This document shows, one piece after another, positions 43,032 through 51,723 of a stretch of 64,000 nucleotides of DNA. The number at the start of each line of letters is the position of its first letter. Position 1 is the stretch's first letter. Both the position numbers and the translations under genes were made by a program. Below the pieces are notes generated by a model. It was not told the DNA's origin. It did not search any database and saw only the letters and a program-made list of their open reading frames with translations. This DNA comes from Alphaproteobacteria bacterium SO-S41. Lineage in GTDB: Bacteria; Pseudomonadota; Alphaproteobacteria; Micropepsales; Micropepsaceae. The stretch is taken from contig AP024629.1 of NCBI GenBank assembly GCA_019670725.1, positions 806,001 to 870,000 of the forward strand, read 5' to 3'.

Positions 43032-45263
43032 CTACTGGCGCGCCATTTCGGCCGCGCCCGCGGCTTCCCAATCCAGCTCCTGCTCCGGATTCATCGTCAC
43101 GGTGACCTTGCGCAGCAAGGCGGCGAACGCGAAGGGCGACTCGTAGTCCGACACCGGGCTGCCTCGGTCGCGGCCGATATCGAGGCCCGACCACGAGATC
43201 AGCGCGAAGAAGCCGTGCTTCGGCTGGAAGCGGCCGCAGGGCACACCGTCGATCGCCATGGTGACGGTCTTGGTCGGGCCCTCCTGCCGCATCAGCAGCG
43301 ACAGGACATGATCGCCGGCCGGCACCGCGCGGTCCGACACCAGCATCTGGTGCTCGCCGCCGATATTGAGATCGTAGACGAGCTTCCCGTCGCGCATGAA
43401 CACCGCATAGCCCGAGGTCGCATCGCCATGGGCGATCAGCACGCCGCTGTCGCCGCCATTCAGCTGCACGTCCGCTTCGATCAGATACGAGCGCCCGCGC
43501 ACGTCCGGCGCCGCATCGGTCGGGACATGGCCAACGCCGCGATGAAAGACGAACTCGCGCCGCGCGTGGTTGCGCTTGGCGCTGTCGAGGAAGCGGAGGC
43601 CGAAACGGTCGTCGAGCGGCAGGACTTTGCTCGCCTCAGCGGCCTTCCACCATTCGGCGATCAGCGCCTGCAGCTTTTCCGGCTCCTTCTCGGCCAGATC
43701 GTCCGTCTCCGAAAAATCGTAGTCGAGATTGTAAAGCTCCCACACATCGTCCTCGAACGCCGTGCCGGTGGGGTGATAGGCGACGGCCTTCCAACCGTCC
43801 TTCCACAGGCCGCGATGGCCGAACATCTCGAAATATTGCGGCTTGGCCCGCGCCGCCGCGCCGGAATCGGTCAGGCTCGCCGCGAAGCTCTGGCCCTCGA
43901 GCGGCATCTGCGCGACGCCGTTGACCTCGACCGGCGGTTCGATGCCGATCAGCTCCAGCAGCGTCGGGGTCAGATCGCTCGCGTGGCAGAACTGGTTGCG
44001 GATTTCGCCGCGCGCCGGAATCCGGTTCGGCCACGAGATCACCAGCGGATCCCGGATGCCGCCGCCATGGGTGTTCTGCTTGTAGCGGCGCAGCGGCGTG
44101 TTCGACGCCATCGCCCAACCATGGGGGAAGTTCGAATGCGTGTCGGGCCCGCCGATATCGTCGATCCGCGCCAGCTTCTCGGCCATCGACTCCGGGCGGA
44201 AATTGTACGGCCCCATCGCGTTGATGAAGCCGTTCGCGCCGCCCTCCTGGCTCGCGCCGTTGTCGGAAAGAATGAGGATCAGCGTGTCGTCGCGCTGGCC
44301 GGTCGTCTCGAGGAAATCGAACAACCGCGCCAGATGCTGATCGGCATGGGTCAGCATCGCCGCATAGGCCGCCTGCAGCCGCGTGAAGATGCGCTTTTCG
44401 TCGTCGCTGTGCTCGTTCCAAGCCTGCACGCCTTCATTGCGCGCCGGCATGCGCGTGTCTTTCGGGACGATGCCCAGACCCTTCTGCCGGGTCAGCCGCC
44501 ATTCGCGCTCGACATCCCAGCCTTCGCCGAACGCCGCGTCGTAATGCTTGATGAGTTCGTCCGGCGCCTGGTGCGGCGCATGGCAGGCGCCGAGCGCCAC
44601 CCAGGTTAGCCAGGGCTTGTCCGGCGCGCCCACTTTGTGATCGGCGATCATGCGGATCGCCTGGTCGATCAGGTCTTCGGTCAGGTGATAGCCGGTCGCG
44701 TAGGTGCCGGGCGCGTCGATACCGGTATTGTCGCGCACGAGTTCCGGGGAATACTGGTCGGTCTCGGCATCCATGAAACCGTAATAGCGGTCGAAGCCGC
44801 GGCCGAGCGGCCAGCCGTCGAACGGCCCCGCCGGACCCGCCTCGCGCAGCGGCGTCACATGCCACTTGCCGAGCATGTAGTTGCGATAGCCGTGCGGCCG
44901 CAGCATCTCGGCTAGCGTCCCGGCCTCCTTCGCTATCTTGCCGCGATAGCCGGGATAGCCGCTGTCGAAATTGGCGAGACAGCCCATGCCGACCGAATGG
45001 TGGTTGCGCCCGGTCAGCAGCGCGGCGCGCGTCGTCGAGCACATCGCCGTCGTGTGAAAGCTGCTGTAGCGGAGGCCCCTTGCCGCGACCGCATCGATCG
45101 CCGGCGTCGCGATGGGCGAGCCGTAGCAGCCGAAATCGGAAAAACCGACATCGTCGAACAACACGACCAGAATATTGGGCGAGCCCTTGGGCGGGGTCGG
45201 CGCCTCCGGCCAATGAGGCGTCGAATCCTTGTAGGTCGCGCCGATCTTTCCGGGGAAGGTCAT
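43032..45263 (-). CDS. Arylsulfatase (type I sulfatase), no signal peptide, CSTTR active site
   Basis: A 743-residue alkaline-phosphatase-fold sulfatase that hydrolyses sulfate esters. Metal residues are in NILVVLFDDVGFSDFGCYG (about residues 30-48) and ILSDNGASQEGG; LGKWHVTPLREAG is also typical. The residue to be converted to formylglycine is Cys75 in AMCSTTRAALLTGRN. The motif is C-S-T-T-R, with Thr where the usual consensus C-x-P/A-x-R has Pro or Ala. A C-terminal extension of beta strands (about 600-740) resembles a concanavalin/LamG-like module. No signal peptide is present, so it should be cytoplasmic. Last gene of the dehalogenase-TetR-MBL operon. Confidence 0.92.
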   Translation of the reverse strand: MTFPGKIGATYKDSTPHWPEAPTPPKGSPNILVVLFDDVGFSDFGCYGSPIATPAIDAVAARGLRYSSFHTTAMCSTTRAALLTGRNHHSVGMGCLANFDSGYPGYRGKIAKEAGTLAEMLRPHGYRNYMLGKWHVTPLREAGPAGPFDGWPLGRGFDRYYGFMDAETDQYSPELVRDNTGIDAPGTYATGYHLTEDLIDQAIRMIADHKVGAPDKPWLTWVALGACHAPHQAPDELIKHYDAAFGEGWDVEREWRLTRQKGLGIVPKDTRMPARNEGVQAWNEHSDDEKRIFTRLQAAYAAMLTHADQHLARLFDFLETTGQRDDTLILILSDNGASQEGGANGFINAMGPYNFRPESMAEKLARIDDIGGPDTHSNFPHGWAMASNTPLRRYKQNTHGGGIRDPLVISWPNRIPARGEIRNQFCHASDLTPTLLELIGIEPPVEVNGVAQMPLEGQSFAASLTDSGAAARAKPQYFEMFGHRGLWKDGWKAVAYHPTGTAFEDDVWELYNLDYDFSETDDLAEKEPEKLQALIAEWWKAAEASKVLPLDDRFGLRFLDSAKRNHARREFVFHRGVGHVPTDAAPDVRGRSYLIEADVQLNGGDSGVLIAHGDATSGYAVFMRDGKLVYDLNIGGEHQMLVSDRAVPAGDHVLSLLMRQEGPTKTVTMAIDGVPCGRFQPKHGFFALISWSGLDIGRDRGSPVSDYESPFAFAALLRKVTVTMNPEQELDWEAAGAAEMARQ

Positions 45264-45276
45264 GCCGCGTCTCCTT

Positions 45277-46371
45277 CTAGCGTCCAAGATCGCTGAACTT
45301 CACGTCCTTCGAGCCCGCTGGCAATTCGATCAGCATACCGTCGAAGGCGAGATGCGTATCGACCCCGTCGATCCCGGTATCACGCAGGAAGAGGATGCGC
45401 CCGAACCAGCCCGGCACCGGCGGGATCAGATGGCTCAACACCAGCGTCGGCACGCCAGCGGCCGCCGCCGTCTCCGCCGCGTCGCGAGGCGAAGAATGGT
45501 AGTCGGGAATATCGTGCAGGATCTTCTCGAACCGCGGCAGCTTGTTGCGCTTGGCGGTCTCTTCCATGATCGCGACCTCCTCCATCGCCATCGCCTCGTG
45601 GATCAGCACATCGGCGCCCTTTGCGGCCTCCGCGAGCGCCGCCGACTTGTGTGTATCGCCCGAAAAGACGACCGAACGGCCCTTGTAGTCGAAACGATAG
45701 CCGAAGGCGGGCTCGATCGGCTGGTGGTCGACTGCGAAGGCGGTGATCTTGAGGCCGTTGCGCTCCAGCACGACGACCGAGCCCGAACCGTGCGTCACGC
45801 CTTCGATGACATGCGCTTCCATCGGCCCCAGTTCGGGTTTCAGGAATTCCGGTCCGTGGTGCGCGATGCGGTGGGTGCGGTCCATCGCATAGGCCTCGTT
45901 GAAGCCCGCCACGACACGCTCGACACCCGGGCCGCCATAGACCGCGAGCGGCGCGGCGCGGCCGCCGACCCAGCTCTGCAGATTGACCTCGCCGAGATCG
46001 CCGATGTGATCGGAATGAAAATGGGTCAGCAGCACCGTGCCGACGCGGCCGGCGTCGACGCGCCAGCTCGCCGCACGCTGCCACGAGCCCGACCCGGCAT
46101 CGACGACGAACATTTCGCCGGCGGCGAAGACGATGTTGCAGGCCGGTGTGCGATTCGCGTCGGGCATGGGCGAGCCGCTGCCGCAAATGCCGACACGCAG
46201 GCCGTCCTCGGCGGTGAGGCTGCTGGTGTCGCGGCTCATCACCTGTTCCACCATCATGCCGAACACGCGGTCCTGCAGCGCCGGGCTGAAGCACAGCGCA
46301 GCATAGCCGCCGGCGCCCAGCAGCACGACGAGCGCAATCCCATAGACCAGAATCCGGCGTACCGTTTTCAC
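45277..46371 (-). CDS. Metallo-beta-lactamase-fold hydrolase with N-terminal membrane anchor
   Basis: A 364-residue MBL-fold enzyme of the arylsulfatase/RNase-Z-like type. An N-terminal hydrophobic helix (ILVYGIALVVLLGAGGYAAL) marks export or anchoring. The two-zinc site is VLLTHFHSDHIGDLGEV, with further ligands in VVFSGDTHKSAAL and LVLSHLIPPV. GTG at 46371, 4 bp after the TetR stop, is preferred; TTG at 46386 is an in-frame alternative. Its position between TetR and arylsulfatase suggests hydrolysis of an ester or sulfate/sulfonate-linked compound in the same pathway; substrate unknown. Confidence 0.87.
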   Translation of the reverse strand: MKTVRRILVYGIALVVLLGAGGYAALCFSPALQDRVFGMMVEQVMSRDTSSLTAEDGLRVGICGSGSPMPDANRTPACNIVFAAGEMFVVDAGSGSWQRAASWRVDAGRVGTVLLTHFHSDHIGDLGEVNLQSWVGGRAAPLAVYGGPGVERVVAGFNEAYAMDRTHRIAHHGPEFLKPELGPMEAHVIEGVTHGSGSVVVLERNGLKITAFAVDHQPIEPAFGYRFDYKGRSVVFSGDTHKSAALAEAAKGADVLIHEAMAMEEVAIMEETAKRNKLPRFEKILHDIPDYHSSPRDAAETAAAAGVPTLVLSHLIPPVPGWFGRILFLRDTGIDGVDTHLAFDGMLIELPAGSKDVKFSDLGR

Positions 46372-46375
46372 AAAC

Positions 46376-46978
46376 CTACTCCGCAACCAGATGATGGATC
46401 GTCAGCCCCATGACGTGTTCCGCATCTGCGGGGCTCAATTGTTGTTCGTGACGCAGCCGCCGCCAGGCCTCGTAGCTGCTGGCGAGATCCAGCGCCTCAA
46501 GCCGCAGCCGGTCATGCGCAATGGCGGAAGGCAGCACGTCCAGCAGATAGGAGCGCTGTAACTGCACGAAATCGCTCTGGCGGGCCGTGATGGTGGGCGA
46601 GGCATGGCGATGCACGTCGGCCGCAACGCGGAACGGCATGATGCGTTCGAAAAGTTCGGCGCGGCGGCGGATAACCTCGTCCAGCTTCTCGCGCCAGCTC
46701 GTCCCGGTCAGCGGCCGCTCGATGATCGGCCGCACCTGCCCTTCGATCTCGTTGGCGATCTCGCGATAGAGCTGCTCCATGTCCTCGAAATGGCGGAACA
46801 CAGTGCGGAGCCCGACATCGGCGCGGGCCGCGATCTCCTCGGCGGTCGGCCCGATCTTGCCTTCGCGGACGAAATCCATGAAGGCCGCCACGATCTTGCG
46901 GCGGTTCTCTTCGCCGCGCTGACGCCGGCCATCGGGCGGGGCGTCCGTCTCACCAGTCATCGGTACCTTCACCTTCAT
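46376..46978 (-). CDS. TetR-family transcriptional regulator
   Basis: A 200-residue TetR protein: HTH from RRQRGEENRRKIVAAFMDFV to GLRTVFRHFEDMEQLYREIA (about residues 16-72) and an all-helical ligand domain with HRHASPTITARQSDFVQLQRSYL. It lies inside the operon DUF1330-TetR-MBL-sulfatase and is the only regulator between the two arms of the cluster. The palindrome at 48347-48369 is its probable operator, giving control of both arms. Confidence 0.9.
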   Translation of the reverse strand: MKVKVPMTGETDAPPDGRRQRGEENRRKIVAAFMDFVREGKIGPTAEEIAARADVGLRTVFRHFEDMEQLYREIANEIEGQVRPIIERPLTGTSWREKLDEVIRRRAELFERIMPFRVAADVHRHASPTITARQSDFVQLQRSYLLDVLPSAIAHDRLRLEALDLASSYEAWRRLRHEQQLSPADAEHVMGLTIHHLVAE

Positions 46979-46988
46979 GCGCGCGCCC

Positions 46989-47399
46989 TTAAATCCGCTG
47001 GGTGCACTGAATCAGCAGCTGCCCCGCCATACCAGCCTCGCGGTGAACGCCGAAGGCGGCGACATCCTGGGAGGTAGCGATTTCGACAAAGGCCTTGGCC
47101 GAGGGGTATTCCATCAGCGCGACCATGTCCCACAGCTCACCGACCGTGCCGATCGCCAGCGTGCCCATGTCGCCCGTGAAATGCATCTTGCCGCCGCGCG
47201 CGATCACGAACGGCGCCATCTGCTCGCCATAGAGCATATAGGCCTCGCGCCCGGTCAGCGTGGTTGCGCGGCCATCCTTGTATTCCGCGCGGTCGCGGAA
47301 CTTCAGCAGGTTCAGCATGACGATCGGCCCGCTCTCCGGCAGCGCCATCAGCGCGGCGAGCTGCGTGCTCTTGGGATAGACGGCGTTCTCGACGTTCAT
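46989..47399 (-). CDS. DUF1330 family protein (dimeric alpha/beta-barrel fold)
   Basis: A 136-residue protein with the ferredoxin-like beta-alpha-beta start GPIVMLNLLKFRDRAEY and the second half ELWDMVALMEYPSAKAFVEIATS typical of DUF1330. Such small proteins often accompany catabolic enzymes, but their role is unknown. The start at 47399 (MNVENAVYP) is 4 bp after the dehalogenase gene ends; a start at 47426 would overlap that gene. Same operon as TetR and arylsulfatase. Confidence 0.8.
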   Translation of the reverse strand: MNVENAVYPKSTQLAALMALPESGPIVMLNLLKFRDRAEYKDGRATTLTGREAYMLYGEQMAPFVIARGGKMHFTGDMGTLAIGTVGELWDMVALMEYPSAKAFVEIATSQDVAAFGVHREAGMAGQLLIQCTQRI

Positions 47400-47403
47400 G
47401 GCT

Positions 47404-48306
47404 TCAGGCCTTCCGGATGAAGGCATCGATGAGGGCGATAAGTTCGTCCGGCGCGTCTTCCTGCAGGAAGTGGCCGCCGCCCTTGATGATCGTGTGCGGC
47501 TGGCCCTTGGCGCCGGGCACGCGCGCCTGGAACACGGCCTCGCCGCCCTTGGTCACCATATCCTGGTCGCTGAAGGCGGTGAGGAAGGGCTTCTCGAAGC
47601 GCTCCAGCACCTTCCACGCCGCCATGTTCTCGGCGACCGATTCGTGTTCGGGCGTGATCGGCACGAGGGCCGGAAAGCGCCGTGCGCCGGCCTTGTAAGT
47701 CTCGTCGGGAAACGGCGCTTCATAGGCCGCCTTCTCCGCCTCGCTCAGCGTCCGCGTGCTGCCGCCGTCCAGGATGAAGCCGATGGGGAGCACCGGCACG
47801 GTCTGGCTGAAGTTCAGCCAGGCATTGAAGCCTTCGCTGAAGCCCGATCCGGTCGGCAGACCGGTATTGCCGACGACGACGCGCGCAAAGCGGTCGGGGA
47901 AGGCGGCGACGAGGCGGAGGCCGATCAGCCCGCCCCAATCCTGGCAGAACAGCGTGATGTCCTGCAGATCGTTGGCATCGAGCCACGCGCTCATCCACGC
48001 GACATGGCGCTCATAGGTATAGTCCGCCTGCTCCGTGGGCTTGTCGGACTTGCCGAAGCCGATGAGGTCCGGCGCCCAGACGCGATGTCCGACATCGGCG
48101 AGGCCCTTGATCATCTTGCGATAGAGATACGACCACGAGGGCTCGCCATGCATCAGCAGCACGGTCTCGCCGTCGCGCGGGCCTTCATCGACCGCGTGGA
48201 TGCGCAGGCGCGTGCCGTCGGCGTCGCCGATCTCGGTATAGTGGGGCGCATAGGGAAAATCCGGCAGGTCGGCGAAGCGCGCGTCCGGCGTTCTCAATAC
48301 CTTCAT
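47404..48306 (-). CDS. Haloalkane dehalogenase (HLD-I/DhlA-like)
   Basis: A 300-residue alpha/beta hydrolase that would hydrolyse carbon-halogen bonds. The nucleophile is Asp123 in [12 protein letters not shown], with the halide-stabilising Trp124 next to it. The oxyanion motif is [16 protein letters not shown], where the second halide Trp is Trp58. The catalytic His279 is in [12 protein letters not shown]. These match the HLD-I subfamily that includes DhlA. GxEPxW and QDW together separate it from epoxide hydrolases. The start at 48306 ([11 protein letters not shown]) is the family start; M at 48315 is also possible. First gene of the minus-strand arm of the cluster. True dehalogenase activity needs testing, since close relatives include serine hydrolases. 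Confidence 0.88.
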   Translation of the reverse strand: MKVLRTPDARFADLPDFPYAPHYTEIGDADGTRLRIHAVDEGPRDGETVLLMHGEPSWSYLYRKMIKGLADVGHRVWAPDLIGFGKSDKPTEQADYTYERHVAWMSAWLDANDLQDITLFCQDWGGLIGLRLVAAFPDRFARVVVGNTGLPTGSGFSEGFNAWLNFSQTVPVLPIGFILDGGSTRTLSEAEKAAYEAPFPDETYKAGARRFPALVPITPEHESVAENMAAWKVLERFEKPFLTAFSDQDMVTKGGEAVFQARVPGAKGQPHTIIKGGGHFLQEDAPDELIALIDAFIRKA

Positions 48307-48319
48307 AGACCCCATCCCA

Positions 48320-48369
48320 TTGACCGCCTCTACGAGCGGCTTTATATAGTGGCACAAAGAGTGTCACTA
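48320..48369 (+). promoter_or_regulatory. Consensus promoter overlapped by a palindromic operator
   Basis: TTGACC (48320-48325), a 17-bp spacer and TATATA (48343-48348) make a near-consensus sigma70 promoter facing the right arm. A near-perfect inverted repeat, TAGTGGCAC (48347-48355) and GTGTCACTA (48361-48369) with one mismatch and a 5-bp spacer, covers the end of the -10 and the expected start site. It is the expected location and shape of a TetR operator. The left-arm promoter has not been located. Confidence 0.65.
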
Positions 48370-48407
48370 CAAGCGCGTCGCGTCAAGATGTGCAGGGGAG
48401 GGCGGCG

Positions 48408-49706
48408 ATGAAAGCCGCGATCAGCCGGACGATATCCGGAGCGCTCACCAGCCATGCGTTGCGCGATGCGCAGCGCGGCGTGCGCGCGCTCATCCGCAAG
48501 GCGAGGGGACGCATGGCAGAGGTTTCGTATTTCCATCAGGCCGACGATCCCTACAGCCACCTGGCTGTGCAGACGCTCGAACGGCTTGCCGCGCGCTATG
48601 CGATCGCGCTGAAGATCCACATCGTCCCGCCACCCGACGACGGCGCCGCGCCTGACCGCGAGCGCCTCGCGGCCTGGTCCCTGCGCGACGCTGCGACGCT
48701 GGCGCAGCGTCTGGGCCTTGTCTGGCCCGAACAGCCCGTTACACCAGCCCGCGATGCCATCGCGCTGGCCAATGCCGCGCTGGCGGCTGCCGCAGCGGCC
48801 CCCGACTTCGCGCGCCGCGCGATCGAGATCGGCACGGCCTTCTGGCGCGGCGACGGCGAGGCGCTGACCCAGCATGCCGTCGCCGGCTCGCCCGAGACCT
48901 CCGCCGCGGCGATGGGCGAAAGCGCCAAGCTCCGCGCCGAGCGCGGCCACTATCTGGGCGCGACCTTTCACTTCGAAGGCGAATGGTATTGGGGCGTCGA
49001 CCGCCTGCACTATCTGGAAGCGCGCCTCCGCGCCGCCGGTCTCGCCAAGGCCGAGGACGAAGGCTTCATCGCCCCTGTCAAGGATGTGGAGCTTGCCGTG
49101 CAGCCGACCAACGGCGCACGGCCCGAGCTCCACTTCTTCTTCTCGTTCCGCAGTCCCTACACCTATATCAGCGTGCCGCGCGTCCGCCGCCTCGCGAAGC
49201 ATTATGGCGCGGATCTGAAGCTCCGCTTCATCTTGCCGATGGTGATGCGCGGCCTGCCGGTGCCGCGCGCGAAGAGCATGTACATCATGCGCGACACCAA
49301 GCGCGAAGCCGACCGCGTCGGCATGCCCTTCGGCCGCATCGTCGATCCCGTCGGCCTCGCGACCGAACGCGGCATCGCGGTGCTGCATCACGCGATCCCG
49401 CTCGGCCGCGGCGAGGATTTCGCCGAATCCTTTCTGCGCGGCGTCTGGTCGGAAGGCGTCGATGCCACGACCGAAGCCGGCCTCAACACCATCGCCGCGC
49501 GCGCCGGCCTCCAACCCGACTTCGTTGCCGAAGCGCTGAAGGACGACAGCTGGCGCGCGCCTGCCGAAGTCAATCGCGCCGAGCTCCTGTCGATGGGCCT
49601 CTGGGGCGCGCCGACGCTTCGCGTCAACGACCGTCCGGGACAATGGGGCCAGGACCGGCTCTGGGTCATCGAGAACGACCTCATCGCCGCGACGGAGGCC
49701 AAATGA
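48408..49706 (+). CDS. Tandem DsbA-like/2-hydroxychromene-2-carboxylate isomerase-like protein
   Basis: A 432-residue protein containing two kappa-class thioredoxin-fold repeats. The first starts at MAEVSYFHQADDPYSHLAV (about residue 36); the second at LHFFFSFRSPYTYISVPRVR (about residue 245). Each has the Ser/Asp-Pro-Tyr active-site turn of the HCCA-isomerase/GST-kappa group instead of DsbA's CxxC, and the second ends in LWGAPTLRVND. Single-domain relatives use glutathione to isomerise aromatic catabolites. The duplicated form and co-transcription with a GST (ATGA overlap) point to a glutathione-dependent step. GGGGAGGG precedes ATG 48408. Substrate unknown. Confidence 0.85.
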   Translation: MKAAISRTISGALTSHALRDAQRGVRALIRKARGRMAEVSYFHQADDPYSHLAVQTLERLAARYAIALKIHIVPPPDDGAAPDRERLAAWSLRDAATLAQRLGLVWPEQPVTPARDAIALANAALAAAAAAPDFARRAIEIGTAFWRGDGEALTQHAVAGSPETSAAAMGESAKLRAERGHYLGATFHFEGEWYWGVDRLHYLEARLRAAGLAKAEDEGFIAPVKDVELAVQPTNGARPELHFFFSFRSPYTYISVPRVRRLAKHYGADLKLRFILPMVMRGLPVPRAKSMYIMRDTKREADRVGMPFGRIVDPVGLATERGIAVLHHAIPLGRGEDFAESFLRGVWSEGVDATTEAGLNTIAARAGLQPDFVAEALKDDSWRAPAEVNRAELLSMGLWGAPTLRVNDRPGQWGQDRLWVIENDLIAATEAK

Positions 49707-50728
49707 GCGACGCCGTTCAACTCAGCGGCGCGCCGGGCTCGCCGTATACGCGCAAGATGCTCGCCGTGCTGCGCTATCGGCGCATCCCCTATCGCTTCCT
49801 GATCGGCACGCATGGCGGTCCGCCCGGCCTGCCCAAGCCCAAGGTCGAACTCCTCCCCACCTTCTATCTGCCGAACAAGGACGGCGTGCTCGAAGCGGTG
49901 GTGGATTCGACGCCTATCATCCGCCGCCTCGAACGCGAACATGCCGGGCGTGCCGTCGTGCCCTCCGATCCAGCGCTCCGCTTCATCGACGAGCTGCTGG
50001 AAGACTATGCCGACGAGTGGCTGACCAAGGCGATGTTCCACTATCGCTGGTACTACACGGCGGATATCGAACGGGCTGGCGACATCCTCCCGATCTGGCG
50101 CGGCATCACCGCGCCCGCCGATCAACTCACCGCCGCCAAGGCCATGTTCTCCCAGCGCCAGATCGACCGCCTCTATGTTGTCGGCTCGAATGCAGTGACC
50201 GCACCGGTCATCGAAGCCAGCTATGTCCGCTTCCTCGCGCTGATGGAGGCGCATCTCGCACACCATCCCTTCCTGATGGGCGGGCGGCCCGGCGCCAGCG
50301 ACTTCGGCGCCTATGGTCAGCTCACTCAGCTCAGCCATTTCGACCCGACGCCGATGGCCCTCACGCTTGAAAAAGCCAAGCGCGTCTTTGCCTGGACCGA
50401 TGTGATGGAGGATCTGTCCGGCCTCGAACCTGGCGCCTGGCTCGATCCCGCCGATCTGCCGCCGACGCTGATCGCCCTGTTCGGCGAACTCGCACGCACC
50501 TACGTCCCGGTCATGCTCGCCAATGCGCGGGCGCTGAAGGCGGGGGACGACACGGTGGAGACCGAGATCGACGGCCTGCCCTGGACCCAGCAACCGTTCC
50601 CCTATCAAGGAAAATGCCTCTCCTGGCTGCGCCTCTCGCACGCGACCCTGCCCGACAAGGCCAAGGCGATCGTCGATGCGCTGCTCGATGCCACCGGTTG
50701 CGCGCCGCTTATCCGCGAGACCATCTGA
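49703..50728 (+). CDS. Glutathione S-transferase family protein (large form)
   Basis: A 341-residue protein with an N-terminal thioredoxin-like GST domain (VQLSGAPGSPYTRKMLAVLRYRRIPYRFL, then VDSTPIIRRLEREHAG, the glutathione gamma-glutamyl site) and a long helical C-terminal domain (FLMGGRPGASDFGAYGQLTQL). At about 340 residues it is longer than typical 200-230-residue GSTs. The Ser/Tyr in SPYTRK may activate glutathione. It overlaps the double-thioredoxin gene at its start and the FGE gene at its stop (TGATG), so all four right-arm genes form one operon. It does not show the zeta-class maleylacetoacetate isomerase signature (SSCSxR). Confidence 0.85.
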   Translation: MSDAVQLSGAPGSPYTRKMLAVLRYRRIPYRFLIGTHGGPPGLPKPKVELLPTFYLPNKDGVLEAVVDSTPIIRRLEREHAGRAVVPSDPALRFIDELLEDYADEWLTKAMFHYRWYYTADIERAGDILPIWRGITAPADQLTAAKAMFSQRQIDRLYVVGSNAVTAPVIEASYVRFLALMEAHLAHHPFLMGGRPGASDFGAYGQLTQLSHFDPTPMALTLEKAKRVFAWTDVMEDLSGLEPGAWLDPADLPPTLIALFGELARTYVPVMLANARALKAGDDTVETEIDGLPWTQQPFPYQGKCLSWLRLSHATLPDKAKAIVDALLDATGCAPLIRETI

Positions 50729-51723
50729 TGCGCGCCCGTCTCGCCCTCGCCGCCGTCGCGCTGCTTCTGGCAGCCTGCGGCGACGCGACGGTGGAGACCG
50801 CGCAATGCGGCATCGCGCCCCCGCCGCCTCAGCCTGGCGACACCGCCGGCATGGCCGCGATCCCCGCGGGCACGATGACCATGGGCGCCGCGGCGATGCA
50901 GCCGGGCGAAGGTCCCGCTTTGCGCGTTGACGTCGCCGCCTTCCGCATCGACCGCACCGACGTGACGAACGCGCAGTTCGCCGCCTTCGTCGCCGCGACG
51001 GGGTATGTGACGCTCGCCGAACGCGGCCCGGAACCGGCCTCGCTCGTCTTCACTGGCGCCGAGGGACCGATCAACATCAACGATCCCTCGGAGTGGTGGC
51101 GCATCGTGCCCGGCGCGGACTGGCGCCACCCGACTGGTCCGGACAGCGATCTCGACGGCAGGGCCAATCTCCCGGTCGTGCACATCGCCTATGAGGATGC
51201 GCTCGCCTATGCGCACTGGCTCGGCCGCGATCTGCCGACCGAGGCGGAATGGGAATATGCCGCGCGCGGCGGCATCGATGGCGCGCGCTATGCCTGGGGC
51301 GACGCCGCGCCCGATCCCGCCCATCCCCGCGCCAATACCTGGCAGGGCATGTTCCCACTGCAGGACACCGGCGGCGACGGCTTCAAGGCGTCGGCCTCGC
51401 CGGTCGGCTGCTACGCGCCCAACGGCTACGGCCTCTACGACATGGCCGGCAATGTCTGGCAGTGGACCAAGGATGTCTGGCGTCCCGGCCTCGACGCGCG
51501 CGACGAGGAACCCGAGACCGCCTCCTACGATCCGCGCGACGCGCTGGCCGAACAGCGCGTCATCAAGGGCGGTTCGTTCCTCTGCGCCGACAATTACTGC
51601 CTGCGCTATCGCCCCGCCGCGCGCACCGCGGCGGCGTCGGGCGACGGCGCATCCCATATCGGCTTCCGCACCGTGCTGCGGCCGCCGCAACAGCAACAAC
51701 AAGCGGAGGCGGGCTCGCCATGA
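50728..51723 (+). CDS. Formylglycine-generating enzyme (FGE/SUMF1 family), lipoprotein
   Basis: A 331-residue FGE-sulfatase-domain protein that oxidises the active-site Cys of sulfatases to formylglycine. The N-terminal signal LALAAVALLLAAC has a lipobox with lipidated Cys17, followed by Gly, so outer-membrane sorting is likely. Domain motifs include MAAIPAGTMTMG, FRIDRTDVTNAQFAAFV, GRDLPTEAEWEYAARGG and YGLYDMAGNVWQWT. The redox/copper cysteines of true FGEs are present as Cys286 and Cys291 in SFLCADNYCLRYRPAAR, matching the SUMF1 active site, unlike generic SUMF1-domain lipoproteins. A Gln-rich tail ends it. It overlaps the sulfatase start by ATGA. Confidence 0.92.
   Translation: MRARLALAAVALLLAACGDATVETAQCGIAPPPPQPGDTAGMAAIPAGTMTMGAAAMQPGEGPALRVDVAAFRIDRTDVTNAQFAAFVAATGYVTLAERGPEPASLVFTGAEGPININDPSEWWRIVPGADWRHPTGPDSDLDGRANLPVVHIAYEDALAYAHWLGRDLPTEAEWEYAARGGIDGARYAWGDAAPDPAHPRANTWQGMFPLQDTGGDGFKASASPVGCYAPNGYGLYDMAGNVWQWTKDVWRPGLDARDEEPETASYDPRDALAEQRVIKGGSFLCADNYCLRYRPAARTAAASGDGASHIGFRTVLRPPQQQQQAEAGSP

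Noticed and set aside
49703-50728. GST as the missing maleylacetoacetate isomerase
   Set aside because: It lacks the zeta-class SSCSxR active-site motif, is about 120 residues too long and belongs to the sulfatase operon.
50728-51723. SUMF1-domain protein as a generic lectin-like or EgtB/PvdO-type enzyme
   Set aside because: The paired cysteines in CADNYC followed by LRYR and the immediate sulfatase neighbour fit a genuine formylglycine-generating enzyme better.
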